Assembly: GCA_024516035.1 (NCBI GenBank)
Contig: CM044961.1
Coordinates: 19,079,558 to 19,143,557, forward strand
Direction of reading: 5' to 3'
Source of the DNA: Bactericera cockerelli
Taxonomy: Eukaryota > Arthropoda > Insecta > Hemiptera > Triozidae
Length of the DNA: 64,000 bases
The translations under genes and the position numbers were made by a program. Below the pieces are notes generated by a model, which saw only the letters and a program-made list of their open reading frames with translations, was not told where the DNA came from and searched no databases. Below are positions 46,014 to 59,215 of this stretch, piece after piece (the stretch's first letter is position 1; each line of letters opens with the position of its first letter).

Positions 46014-49000
46014 GTGAGTATTGCGTTTGTCTTGCTACCTAAATATTAAACTAACCTTTAATATTTTCTAAATAACCTTTTGTTGTATTTCAAAGACCTA
46101 CCATACATACATCGAAAATGAAAGGACAGAAGTAGAAGGATATTGAGACGCCAGCTAAACTGCCCAAGGATTGGATCAGCAGACTTGGTTTCAAATGTGT
46201 ACAGATCTGCTAAAATATTACCATTTGACGCCGCCGGCGGCTTGCTTTCATATGACGCTGATAGTTATCTGTGAGATAATTACGTTATCGCCATTACTCT
46301 GCACTGTCACACTGAACGTGTTCGTTATTATAAAATGTAAATTTCATTAGCGTACTGTTTATACTCCGAGTTCTTATTGTCCATACGGTTCCGCAAGGCC
46401 GTTGAGTAAGGTGTTTTTGGTCATATGGGTCTCCGAGGTGACCATGAGAGATAAAGTGTGTCATTTCATCTATTCATTTTTATTTCTTTTTGTTATTTTT
46501 GGTCTTCTCATAAGTTCTTTTTATTCATGTTATTGTCCTCCCACTTGTTCTGTCTGGTACCTTAGAGTTTATATCCACTCATCTCTCGAGTTGTTGCGAA
46601 ATCGATCTCTTCAGAGGTTTCATAGGAAAAGAGTCAATATGTTTCCGTTTGACTTTTCTTGCGCCCACGACAAGTAATTCTTAAGGCTTCTGTAAGGACG
46701 ATGTCGCTTTTGATTACATTAGCAATATTGCGCAAGTAGGGACTGACTAATTAGATGTTGAATGTCTCCCTTCCCTCTCTTCTTTTCCTGTGTTTTCTAT
46801 TCAACGTCTGCTCATTTCAGATTCAAAAGAAAATTAATTTCATTGCGAATATTTTAAGTAGTGGAGAGGGGAGCTTCTGAGACTTTCTGAAACTTGTTTC
46901 TTTTCCGCATACTTCTCTAATATACATAAATCGAGTATATGTATACATACGATGTACGAACGCACTTCTGTTACCTCACATAGAAAATCTTCACCAAGTT
47001 CTTATTTTAATCAGGTGCATTTGTTTAACCATGAAGACAGTTATAAAATTAAATCATTGGTTGCATGTAACTTGTAAACACACCCACTTTGAGTGCCTTG
47101 CAAATTGCGTTTTTTTTTTTTTTTTTAATATATCATTACCATTGTTAATATTCGTAATCATAAACATGTTTCTTCATAAATAAAATGAGCAGTGACCATA
47201 TTTAAAATGAACAGATTTTAGTCTTTCTACCTTCACAAAGATTAGCTACATAGTTCTTCTTTTATATCCTTCCTCTCATCTTCAACTTCCTCCTATTTAG
47301 GCACAAGCATAACAGAGCAACTCCTCTCTTCCTGCCTAAAACAAAAAGTTATTTTACCTGATGACTTTGTTTATTATCGTTCAGGGACAATGATAAGGGC
47401 TTGCCAGGGACGTAATGATGCTAAAGATATGGAAGAGGAGGGGGAGTTCTCATCAAATCATGTCATGGATTTTTCATCAAGGGGAACACTTCTTTGCTTA
47501 AACTTTCACCTATGAAATGTTGAAACATTATTTGCTCCCTTTATCTCAAATCCCAGCTGTTTCTAGTTATACACATTTTGATTAAGAAAACACTCTTCTA
47601 TTGTTTTTGTGAATTCTAAGAAAGAAATCGTCAGCCAAATGATAGATTGAGACCCCTAAAAAAGAAGATGAGATGAGTTTTTGTTCAATAATGAACATAA
47701 TCCTAACATTTTCACAGATTTTCCGTCCCTATATCATACCTAAACTTCTACCCTATTCTATTGTTGATTATCTGAAAATCATCTTTCAACATCATTCTCG
47801 TTGATCTCACCCTCTGATGGAAAGCTCATCACAGGTTTCAACTTTCAGTCATGAAATTCTCTTTCACCATCTCAAGTTCGTTCTCTCCCTCTTAGTTCCA
47901 CTGTACCCATCAATCATCGCAACATCCACATGTCCAAACCACAAGAGGATACTACTTCTGATGTAAGGAATTTGTAGGTTTCGTCTTACAGATTTTAACA
48001 CACTTACACTGAATTAGTAACCACCGGCCCACTTCATCAGACCCCCTTTCACCATCCATCCCCCATGATAATAGTTTCCATACCATTGTTGTGTTTGTTT
48101 ATGTTCCATGTTTCTCTACCACCCGTATCACATGTGTTTGCAATGGGCTTTTAATATAATTACATTCCGGTAATGGCGCTATTATGATTATAATGGCGTT
48201 CCACATGGAAGCTACCGCTGCTGTTTTTCGGTGTGAAATTCATAATAGCATGTTTATAACATGCTTTTAACATGTTCGTATTGTTTTCATGTATTTGCAT
48301 GGTGCATGGCTAGTTGGTTAGAACATTGAAATAATTATGCTCAGGTGTGTTCAGAGGTGCAGTTAGTTTTGTCAGTGTTGGTTTTCATTAAGTTACATTA
48401 TCTGTCTAATTTCAACTTAAATCATATTTAAATTTACTGATGAACCTCATTTTTGAGTATTTAATAGTTAATCGGATCAGAACCTCTTCAAGAACAGGTG
48501 ATAAATACTAGATTTGACAGTTGGTCATTTAAGCACTAAGGTGGGAAATATCGGAATCTGGAAAAAAAATCGAATCCATAATTCCAACTTTTTGTACTGA
48601 AATTCATGCAACTGCCTCATCATATTGAACACTATTGATTTTTTTTAACATGAGCTGTCCTGCTAATGACACTAAGATATTCACGAAACATTATCCGTGC
48701 AAACTTTTAAAAAGAGGACCATAAAAATATGCAGACGACACTAATTCCTTGCACTTTACCACTTATCATATCGAATGTCTGAGCAGATGGCTCGGATTGA
48801 CAATTTTATCGCAGCTTTCAGGAATGTCGTAAAAATAGCTACATCTGAGACACTACTCACTCTAACGATCCATGCCGTTGTTAACACGCTCTTCAAATTC
48901 ATAAAGTCCTGACAGCATGAAGCTCGATATCATGAGATATTATAAATAGTATCGGGCACATTGCCGTGTCTACCAGGCTATGTGTTGTATGACTATAATA

Positions 49001-52000
49001 CATAGATCAACTATAAGTTAGTTGGTAACTAGGATCTAGGAATAAAGAAGGATTGTTCAATATGTACCAGGAATAAATTAGGTGAAACACATTGAAGATG
49101 TGTCAGTCGATAAGGTGTTTCAGGACTGTCCAAAATAGAGAGAAGTTTCTATTACAGTTTTAAAGCGTAGAGCACTGATTTGTTCAAGTAATACAATTCA
49201 AAAAGGAAAATGTTCAGGAGACTACACACAAGAAGACATTGAAACCTCGGAATTTTGTAAAAAAAATCTTATAGTAGATCATGCCAATTTTGAATCTCGA
49301 ATTAATTTTAGAATTTCAATCGGACCCAATCAAGCACGTCTAGTTTGATCAGCTTCTATTTCCCAGAAGTTATTCAGGATCTTCTGCTAGTGTTGTATGG
49401 TAATGCGTGCTTCATTAGTTGCTCCTATCTCATGATCTTGTTTAACTGGGTGGTTGAACCATCGGCCTCCTCCTCACTGGATTGTTATCAGTATGTTTAG
49501 TAACAGACTCCTCATCGGAGCAGCTAATGGGCCAGATGTAGCATTCCTCTTCTTAAATTTTAAGTAATTTACTGGATCATCAATAAGGTACTGGATTCTC
49601 TTGGAAGATAATGCAGAGATCCTTCATTTTTTTATCACATATTTTACTTTCAACATTTCTATTTATTTTTCCTGATTTTGTACTCTCCTAATCACATACA
49701 TACATGGGTCTTGTAGTATGTTGGCATCACTACTTGTGATAAGTTCATAACATAGGCACCGTCTTCTTATATTATTATAAGAAGCTGAAAAAGGTTCATG
49801 GTGCCATTAATCCATTATCAACAGTTAATTCATGTGGGAAATACAATATGAAATTGCAGACCCAATTAGTAATTCCAAAGTTTGACTTAATGGACATTTA
49901 TTACAATCCCTATCAGGTGTTGATGGAACTTTATCAATTGACCTTTTCTGATTGACTCGATTGATTACAGTACCAAGGCTCCGCAGGTTCCTAATGTCCT
50001 CTCAGCACTGCCTACATGTACTCCTCTCAGCCTACTTATCTGCCATCGTCTCTCCCATACTTAACATTCCTTCTCGTTTAAGATAAAAGTCTCTCGAGAT
50101 ATCCTCGTCTAGATTGGAACTGGTTGCGTTGCAGGTTTGAAAAGTTTCAGGTAATTTGGTTGGCGCGTGGGTAGGCAGACGGCAACAACTTGCCTGAGTA
50201 TAAATCATGGCGCCGGAGCTTGCAACCTATTGAAATCTCGTTGCGTTTTTCTTAATAAATTGCCTTGTTCTACAACATATCCAATTCATATCAAGATCTA
50301 ATGGGGAGTTTTTTCTCTCTCGTGTTGGCTATAATTTTTTTCCACACAAACATTGTTGGCTGATATTTTTTTCCTCTCATACCCGAGATGAGTAATCATT
50401 GATTTTTATATCAGTGTAAACTTTGCTATAACCTCAGGAAGGATTGTAAGACAAATTGAAAAGGAGAGTTAAGATTGATGGTAGAAATGTTGATACGATC
50501 TTGTATGTTGTAATTTTTCATTATGAACAGTCAGCTGTGGGACTTACATTCTGCTGGCACAAAGCTAAACACGTAGGATTTCCAATAAACTGTTTCCTAG
50601 AGCTTCTCCCTATGAATCCTTAACCTGCCTCAGGCTTGAGAAGGGACCTCATTCAGATCTCCATATTTAGCCTGATGTTTGTTCTTGCTGATTTGACCAT
50701 TTTAAGTCACCTAATTATACTTCCTTTTAAAAATGAGTAAAGCAAAGCTCCCTCTTCTTCTTCTCTAAAATCCCTTATCTAATTTTACTCAATTCCTCAT
50801 ATCACTGCATGGTGTTCACTTAATATGAGACCAATGTCAAAGTGGCTATGCGATTCAACATTTCTCTAACAGACTGATCTTTTTCTGTAGAAATTTTAAT
50901 TTCAAATCGAGTGCAATAAACTGTCCACGTAACGGCGGGTGTACCCATGCATTGTTCCAGCTCATCCTGGCTGCTATTTATCAATGTCTTGTTAATATTT
51001 CAGAGGTACTGCTTCTCCTTCAACTTAATCTTCATCCTTGTCAGAAGCATTCCTCCGTACTCTCTCATCAGGGGGGAAACTTATTATGACTGCACTGGAA
51101 AGATGATTGCGTTTTGGTTTCGTATAAATATCCAATCTCGGGAACTTTTCGGAAGGTACAGAAATTAATGACATCTTAACTACCTACGTCTACCCAGGTA
51201 AATTTAACAAGATATCTGACCCCAAACCTCTCTTGTAATTATGTTAGCTTTTTTCCACCACCTTTCAGATTAAATGCTTTGAAATCATTCAATTCAATGG
51301 GAACTGTGATTTGAATTTCGACGGCTTTTAAGAGAGATTAACCAGAGAATGTATTATCTTATTATTTAAAACTCTAGCGCAAGCAATATGTGATGAATAT
51401 TTTTTATATTCATAACATATTGCTGGAGCGGGAATGCATACTTAATACTTTAAATATCTGTTCACACCCAATGTTTTGTACGAATGGGAGCATCACTTGT
51501 AATGACACTAACCCGATAACCTGTAAACATCGGACGAACAGAATAAAAGAAAACTCATTACCCACAACCAGCACAACACAATAATAACATTACAGAAGTT
51601 AACCAAATGGACTCCTCATAATTGCACCACTTGTTAAACCCATAATGGCCACCTGATGATGTACCGGGTGCCGTGGTGGCACCAGTCACTGGCCTGATCC
51701 AGTTAGTGCCAGATCAGAGGACCAGAGTGGCAGACTCCCAGAGCACCAAACTGAGGAGGCGGTGAGGTCACTTCCTACACACCAGATTCAGTGCAGGTTT
51801 TTAACCCGTCAGTACGGAGTCGACTGTTTCGAGTACGGTCGGAGCGATCACGATACAACAGTTTTGCCTAATGCATTTTGATAGGTCTGTTAGACAGACA
51901 CTCTCCAAAGTCATATATATCTTAAAAACTTTCAGTTTGTTACTTGTATTAACACCAAATTCAAAACGAAAGACGTGAAATTTAACTTATATTTAAACAT

Positions 52001-55000
52001 TTTTTACAAACGTTTGTTGAAGCGTTTCGCGTTTACTATTCTTTAAGTTTTTCTTCATTTTTTCTTCGAGCAATATTCTTTACTCCCTCAGTGTGTATGT
52101 GTTAGTATCCCTATTACTCTCAATTAATATGTCCACTCATCTCTGTCTCACCCATACTTACATGCAACTGGCCCAAGGGTTTTTTGGACCCCATTCCAAA
52201 AAGCCTCAGGGTTCGTTGTACTTGGTAAACTTCGATATTGTTAATACCTATGGAGGCTTGAACTTTATTAAATAGAATCCAAAGGTCTCTAGGAGATATA
52301 TAAATGAAGCAAACATGTTTAAGGCAAAGATAAAATGTCTCAACAGAATTTTTCTCCTGATTGTAATTGAACTTTTTGTTTAGTTTTTTTTCTCTTGTAA
52401 TTATTATTGGTTATATTGGTTTCTTTATCCAATACCTAATGTAAGGTAGTCTAATAAAAGTACCAAGAGTTAACACGATAATTGTTTGTTTTGTGTTTGG
52501 AAAAAAGAAAGAAAACATCATCCTATTTCAAGGAGTTTTGTCTCTTTTCTGATTGTGTTCCAAGCAAGATTAATTTCTTTTGGACCTCTAGTGATTCATC
52601 ATCTTGTAAGTCAAAGCTGGGGTGCGAGGGACGAATCAATCCCAATTGATATTGTCACTCCGTCTGATTTGCCAACCCTTTCTGTTAATTATTTGTCAAG
52701 GCGGCTCCTTAACTATGCTATGCTCATTTCAGAACTGCTCCAGTTGTCTGTCCTTAATGACTTCATTTGGAATCCCTTCCTGTGGATTCAGGAACCCTCT
52801 AATTTCTTAATAAAAGTCCCCCGGATAATGATAGGTCTATTATTTTGTGTTCCACACAGGAACTCGATTGTTTGCGGTTAATTTCAAATTAAGTTCTTAC
52901 TGGGTGGTAGTGAAGACGCCGTGTCGGGAAAACTTGACGATCCTTAATCTAATAGCTCTTTGGATGAGAAAGCTTTGGTGCACATGCGTGCACAATCCTT
53001 GAAAAGGTATTTTCCTACACACCAAGCTCGAGAACCAATCAAATTTTGTTTAATTCGAGGCTTGTAATCAAGACATTGTCAAAAATGGCTATTGTTTTAT
53101 GAAGATTGAAGATGTTGAGCAAAAATAAATTTTAAAAAATGGCGCTGATCTGTTTTTTAAATCTAGGCAACGAAAAGTTTTCTTTCGATGGAAACTTTTA
53201 TACATAAAATGTAGCCTTAAGACCGGAGACAGGGCATTTTGTATATACATGTACTAGTACGTCTCTCTACGAGACCCTGTCATGAAATCCAGAAAAAAGA
53301 TCATGTTAACCCGACAGTTGTGCGTTCATTATGAACCGTACGCAGGATTACGCCAGGAAAAAGATCCTCGGAAGGGTATGCCACTCGGTCCTTCTGGTTA
53401 ATATAATAATAATAATTGTTTGATTAATAACAGGGACGTCACGCTGTAAACAAACCCTCTTCTCCCCCCCTCCCCCTCTCTCTCTCCTTCTCAAGTGGCT
53501 TCCAGACTTCCAGCGTGACAGATGGTGGGGGGATGCAAGTTGAGATAAGAGTCTGCTGCAGTGGAGGTTCTGTCATACAGGAAGCAGGGTTGATGGTTGA
53601 TAGGATAGGTGATGAAGATATTAGAAGTTCTCTCGAAGGTTATTGAACTCCTAAAGTTACTTCAGTGATAGCTACTGCAAAGGTGTAGTATTACCAGAAT
53701 CAGATCATTATAATTTGCATTATTAACAACATAAGTTGTTATCCAATTGCTTGAAAAATATAAATTATAAAATCCACATACTTAATATAGGTAATGTTTC
53801 TTGTTATCATTGCTGTTTTTAGCACTTCAAATCCTGTGTACATGTACATTCACAGTATCCTTTCGATTTGTGGATTAATCCTTTCGAAAAAAAGTTGCAA
53901 TTTTTTTTTTTTTTTTTTTTTTTTTTTCATTATCTTAATAGTTCCTGCAATCCAATGTACTTTTCAGTATGTGGCGGATTGCAGCAATTAACTGTTCCAT
54001 GAACTTTGTATTTGTGTCCGCCACTTATTGAAAGAGTAGGAGAAGGGGTAATGAAGTAGGTAAGCCTACTTATCGCGGCGTAAGCTGATATGGCCGCAAT
54101 GTGGCTTCTAAAGTGACAGTTGTTCTGGTGAAATAGCTTTCCATGCGTGGGGACCTAAGCTTTGGCTGAGGGTGTCAGCGAGTTGATAGGGGTGATTAAA
54201 TTGACATCATCTTGATTATATTGATGAGGGGTTTCATCTATGTAGATACGGGAACAAAGTTAACATGAGCCTTTTTGCAAACTTCTTTTTGTCTCCATTA
54301 AATTCGAGCGGCTGATAATGTATTCGATTTTTTACGAGAACATGATTAAGTATTGTTAAACAATTTTTTTTTCATGACCTCATGAAATTCCATATAAAGC
54401 TGAGAAAAATACACAGATGCTAACTGCCAGTGTTGTTTTAGCATTGGTGTCTTCTGATGCTCGGCTGCTTGGCGTCTCTGTGTCGGGGTACCGGTGTTCT
54501 TATCTTGAGAATAATTATTAAATAAACAAAAGAAAAGAAGAAAACACTATCTCAAACAGAATTAAAGCAACGGATAGAAGCGACCGCGACAGATAAAGCC
54601 ATTGTGCAGGACAACAAAGTCCTCAGTAACATGAAGGTGAACACCGAGATCTCAACCTCCGCTATTCTTGGAACCCTCAGAGCTGTACCTACTATCGGTC
54701 TTCTAGCTAATCTACTAGAAATAAACTAGGAAAACAGTCTTATAAGGAAGCACAAGAGGGCGTGTGTGGTACAAGTGAAGGCGGTAAACATATTATAGAA
54801 GAAAAAAAAACTTGGAACAAAAAATACAACTGAGATACTGGATTGTTTAAACTGTGGCACTTAATCTATAGCGCAATTTATGAGCTAATGAGATACATAT
54901 AGCTGGGTACTAGGACGGGAGATATCAGGTCTAGATACCAGAAACCTCAGCCCAGAAGATGATTAAGACGGATTTACAAACAAAACGGTTCAGCACACCA

Positions 55001-56041
55001 GGCAAGACCTGGGCAATTATGCAAATGAGCCGGGCATCCCGCCAGCCTCTGTCATAACGCGCTGTGGCCCATCTGTTGGACACTATTGAGAGGTCTAAGT
55101 GCCACAACTTGAATATAAAATATACGATCTGAGGTCTTGATTATTTAACTGTCCAAATTATGAAAGAAAATGTTCAAGGTCTTTCAGACAGTTTAGACGA
55201 GGCTTTTCGATTTTCCTGTCAAAATGCGTCTTCTGGAAACAGACCAGTTTCTAAACCAATTGTCATAGAATTCATTTAGGTGGATCCACGACCTCTGACC
55301 AATATTGAAAACATTTTTAACTGAAAATAGGTGGGTCTCGTATCGACCGACTACAAATTCAGCTTACCTTGCTTGTGTGAGAATGCCTCAGCTGATCAGT
55401 TGATAGCTACTTATTTCTCAGCTTATAGTTCATAACTACTTATTTATTTTGGTCGCCATGTACACACTATTACATAAATCCTAAGAACATTATTGCCATA
55501 CAAGTATTCTGACCTGTGTACTTGTGTGTCTACTTGATGTGCCCAATGAATGATTACATCAACAGGAGAGAAATCATAATCAACGCCTTAATATAGGAAT
55601 AAGTTTGATATACTTCGAACGTCTTGTATGTACATAGTTATGTAGTTTGGATTTGTCTGCACTACCTAACAAGTACGCTCTTGTATATTACCAGGTAAAA
55701 AGTGTATGAGTTGGTACTGAAGAAAAATATTAATGATTGTGGTGGATAAAAACAATTGCCTTTGGCTATTTTAACGCTAATGCCGTTGGATTTAGCACCT
55801 ATGTCGGGTGGTAATTAAGTGGTTCATTAGGTAAGTAGGTATGTCCTGATTTTCTATCTTGAAAACACTCCATACATAATATTAACACCTAACTTATTTA
55901 TACTTTGCATCTTTCAGGTGTTGTATTGCGAAGTAAATAAAACTCATGAGCAGGAATAATTTTATTATTATCTAAAAGCTGGCCTGGTATTAACCAACGA
56001 TAACGGTCAACAGCTGTTTGTCTGTGAAAATTTTAGGAATA
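46014..56041 (+). other. Presumed intron or intergenic DNA
   Basis: This follows the GTGAGT donor. No downstream exon of the gene is recognised. Poly(T) runs occur at 47110-47126 and 53901-53927. One open stretch at 54526-54729 and a short inverted repeat at 54849/55110 are described in the findings. The remaining open frames, including 131 codons at 52486-52881, have no domain. Confidence 0.45.
53901..53927. repeat. T homopolymer (27 bases)
   Basis: An uninterrupted T run, possibly the poly(A) tail of a minus-strand retroelement. No element body is recognised next to it. Its true length is uncertain. Confidence 0.85.
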
Positions 56042-56043
56042 TA

Positions 56044-58214
56044 CAGTATGTTTCAGAAAAGGTGGCCACCCCCTCGTAACTTTTGAACGCGACGGAATTT
56101 TTCAATTCTGTAAAGTCCTAGGTATAGGAAGTGCCTTATGGCCCATCCTGTGGTCATATTTATTTTTGGCCCCGGTCGGCCCTTCCGGCTTTTAGGCCAT
56201 ATTTTTTCATTTTTCTCGCGAATTTTAAATGGAATGCTATATTTTTTATTCCTGTTAATTAAAGTCCAAGTTAGGCTGAGTATAATGAGCTTTTAAAATT
56301 TTCAAAAACCTTATCAGGGGCGGAGCTAGTAGGGTGCAAGTTTCAAAATTGTTACACCCTGTATTTCAGCGTTAGTTAGATTTTTTCAGTACTTTTTTTA
56401 TGTTCATAGGTTCAAAATATTGTTTTACACCATATGAAATCAAAAAAATATTCTTGTTTACTTCTAATCAGGGTCATAGTAAGGTTTTTGTAAAAGTACT
56501 TTTTTTCTCGCGTCAATTTTTCCGTAAATTAATGGTGTTCTCGAAATTGGCATTTTTAGAGGTGAAAGTCTGCAGTGACATATGTTTTTTATGCTTGAAA
56601 TCGAAAGAAAACTTAACGGAGAAGCGATTAAGATGATAAAAAAAGCCATTTAACCTGCTAGTTTTTTTCACGACAGTGTCCGGTAAAGTGGGTGAATTTC
56701 GTATTGGATTTTTTTGTTGTTGAGAAACACAATTGGCATAGAAAATAAATAATACTAATGAGGAATAATACAATTAACAAACTAAATGCGAAATAATGAA
56801 AGAGATTCTTCTCTAAATCAGTGCAGGATATTTTTTTTTTCTCTCTCTCTTTCTCTCTCTCCCTCTCTCTCTCTCTTCGCCTCTTTAAAATAATTGAATT
56901 GGTTTAATTTTCACCCTCAAGAGTTTGGTACTTGACCTGGTATTTTTTTCTCTTAAATTTCGATATAATTAGATTTTTATTTAGAGACCTGGTATTCATT
57001 ACTGGCAACAAAAGTATGATTTTTTTTTTAAATTTGGGTTTAATATCGCGTTTCAACTGCATGGTCATATCATAACGGGGTGTTACATTCCATTCGCAAG
57101 AAACTCACCAACCTCCTAAACACATTTATCTCACCCAGCCTGGGTTAGGCCGGAATGCCAGCATCACGAAGTCTTCTCCTCGCTGGACGTTGCTTAACTT
57201 CGGTGATTCTACAAGAAACGTTGCATTCAAAGCGCCATCGGACTGACTCCAGAATTATTGACAATGTGTTTTCTACAGATTTTACCAACTTACCAACTAA
57301 AATTATCTCAAGAGGGGACCCCTAGGCCGACTTTAGAAGCAGCATTATCCGATAATTATTTTTGATACAACTTGAGCTTTGAAAAGTGAAAAAAAGAGAG
57401 AGAGAGAGAGAAAAAAAAAATATCCGGCACTGATTTAGAAGAAATAATTTTCATTTAATTTCGCATTTAGTTATGTTTATTGAAGTAATATTCCCTTATT
57501 AGATATTATTGATTTTCTATGCCAATTGTGTTTCCTCAACAACAAAAAAATCCAATACGAAATTCACCCACTTTACCGGACACTGTCGTGAAAAAAACTA
57601 GCAGGTTAAATGGCTTTTTTATGATTTTAATCGCTTTTTCCGTTAAGTTTTCTTTCTATTTCAAGCATAAAAAACATATGTCACTGCAGACTTTCACCTC
57701 TAAAAATGCCAATTTCGAGAACACCATTAATTTACGGAAAAATTGACGTGAGAAAAAAAGTACTTTTACAAAAACCTTACTATGACCCTGATTAGAAGTA
57801 AACAAGAATATTTTTTTGATTTCATATGGTGTAAAACAATATTTTGAACCTATGAACATAAAAAAAGTACTGAAAAATCTAACTAACGCTGAAATACAGG
57901 GTGTAACAATTTTGAAACTTGCACCCTACTAGCTCCGCCCCTGATAAGGTTTTTGAAAATTTTAAAAGCTCATTATACTCAGCCTAACTTGGACTTTAAT
58001 TAACAGGAATAAAAAATATAGCATTCCATTTAAAATTCGCGAGAAAAATGAAAAAATATGGCCTAAAAGCCGGAAGGGCCGACCGGGGCCAAAAATAAAT
58101 ATGACCACAGGATGGGCCATAGGGCACTTCCTATACCTAGAACTTTACAGAATTGAAAAATTCCGTCGCGTTCAAAAGTTACGAGGGGGTGGCCACCTTT
58201 TCTGAAACATACTG
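56044..58214. mobile_element. Mariner-like foldback element with 0.8-kb inverted arms
   Basis: The ends read CAGTATGTTTCAGAAAAGG on the left and its reverse complement on the right. TA lies on both sides (56042-56043 and 58215-58216), the target duplication of Tc1/mariner elements. The left arm (about 56044-56880) and the right arm (about 57388-58214) are near-identical reverse complements, with only scattered differences. The CT/GA tract at their inner edges (56843-56876, 57394-57410) is included. The 500-bp loop holds a 5S-derived SINE (57015-57245). No transposase is encoded. The matching open frames on opposite strands in the two arms simply reflect the inverted repeat. It is a long-TIR, non-autonomous element mobilised in trans or an inverted duplication of one end. 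Confidence 0.88.
57015..57245 (-). mobile_element. 5S rRNA-derived SINE, copy 2 (in foldback loop)
   Basis: The minus strand starts near 57245 with GATGGCGCTTTGAATGCAAC. It continues through ATCACCGAAGTTAAGCAACG, which matches the arthropod 5S A-box region closely, and then the shared body (CATTCCGGCC, CTGGGTGAGA, CTTGCGAATG, GTAACACCCC, ATATGACCATG). An A-rich tail corresponds to the T run near 57020-57030. The 5S part here is better kept in the A-box region than in copy 1, whereas copy 1 keeps the 5' CATCGGTTCTC part better. The two are therefore independent insertions. Confidence 0.75.
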
Positions 58215-58216
58215 TA

Positions 58217-58424
58217 TACCAATATACAAATTTAATATAGACATGTTAGACATAATACATTATGTTTGGTTAACATAAAAAGGTTAATTTCCTTAAGTTA
58301 ATAATTTTTTACGCTTTTGAAAAGTTTCAACTTATTTTTCTTTACCGACAGATTTATTGAGTCCTCTTGACAAATACTTTTTGTAAACCTGAAAAAACTT
58401 ATGGAATGATATCACAGAAGACAA
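58217..58424. other. Short non-coding spacer
   Basis: A+T-rich sequence between the foldback element and the unidentified open frames. No promoter motif was recognised. Confidence 0.4.
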
Positions 58425-59215
58425 ATGATCCTTGCTCTCGATCAAGTTACCTATACACAAATACACATAGATAGTCAATCAAACAGTAATAGGATTTGGA
58501 ATGCTCTTGTCAATGTAAAATCAGTGGTGGTTTTTAAAAGAGATGGTGTAACTATAGTGGATGAAAAAGCTTTAATGAAAACCATTGAACTTGATTCAAA
58601 AATGCTGGTTATTGTGAACAGATGGGCACGGACCCTGTTGGACATAGCCGAAACTATGTATGTGTGCAAGGGATTTTTCAAATGTCATGACACCAAGTGA
58701 GGTCACTGAAAAAATTGTCGTTTTAGGTTCTTAAAGATCTTTATGGTAACCAAAAAGCCGCCACTGTGGAAATCATCGTTGGATCTTGAGAAAATGAAGG
58801 AAACCGGTATGTTACCGATCGACATTATAACTATTAAGCACTCTGTTCAAGATCAGATGCTGTCCGGAGACAGAAGAGTAATATATGGCTCTGAGATATG
58901 TCGCTGGCCGAGACGTGAGGAGACAGGTCAGAAGGCATATCTCGGAATAAAATAAATAAAATATGTTTGCGACGGAATAGCCATTGAACAGGACCGATGT
59001 TTGAACAAGACTGGAATAGTCATTGCACAGTAGAGACACCAGCAGAAGCGTTTTTCAACACATTGTCAGACACAGTCTTTTATTATGAGTTATTAAGTTC
59101 TTTCTATCGTGTTCAAAGGAGGAAAGAGCTAGCCCAGTTTAGGAACGGTTTAGTCTCCAAGCATCTTCGAGACATTTGCACAAAGCCACATAGAGAACAG
59201 AATGTTGCGTGAAAA
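58425..59215 (+). pseudogene. Unidentified broken open frames
   Basis: Three same-strand frames occur in order: 58425-58700 (91 codons), 58743-58955 (70) and 58997-59212 (71). The first has a plausible globular composition with WNALVNVKSVVVFKRDGV and LVIVNRWARTLLDIAE. The last has LSDTVFYYELLSSFYRVQRR. Amino-acid content is balanced, unlike the pyrimidine-driven frames elsewhere. The spacer between the first two also reads sensibly in another frame (TPSEVTEKIVVLG), which suggests one ancestral protein split by frameshifts. I do not recognise the family. Candidates are a transposon-encoded protein, an endogenous viral relic or a decayed host exon. No terminal repeats were found. Confidence 0.35.

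Noticed and set aside
52486..52881. 131-codon plus-strand frame
   Set aside because: There is no domain, the hydrophobic composition is typical of A+T-rich DNA, and there are no splice signals.
56400..57859. Matching 60-86 codon frames on opposite strands
   Set aside because: They lie in the two inverted arms of the foldback and mirror each other. There is no recognisable protein.
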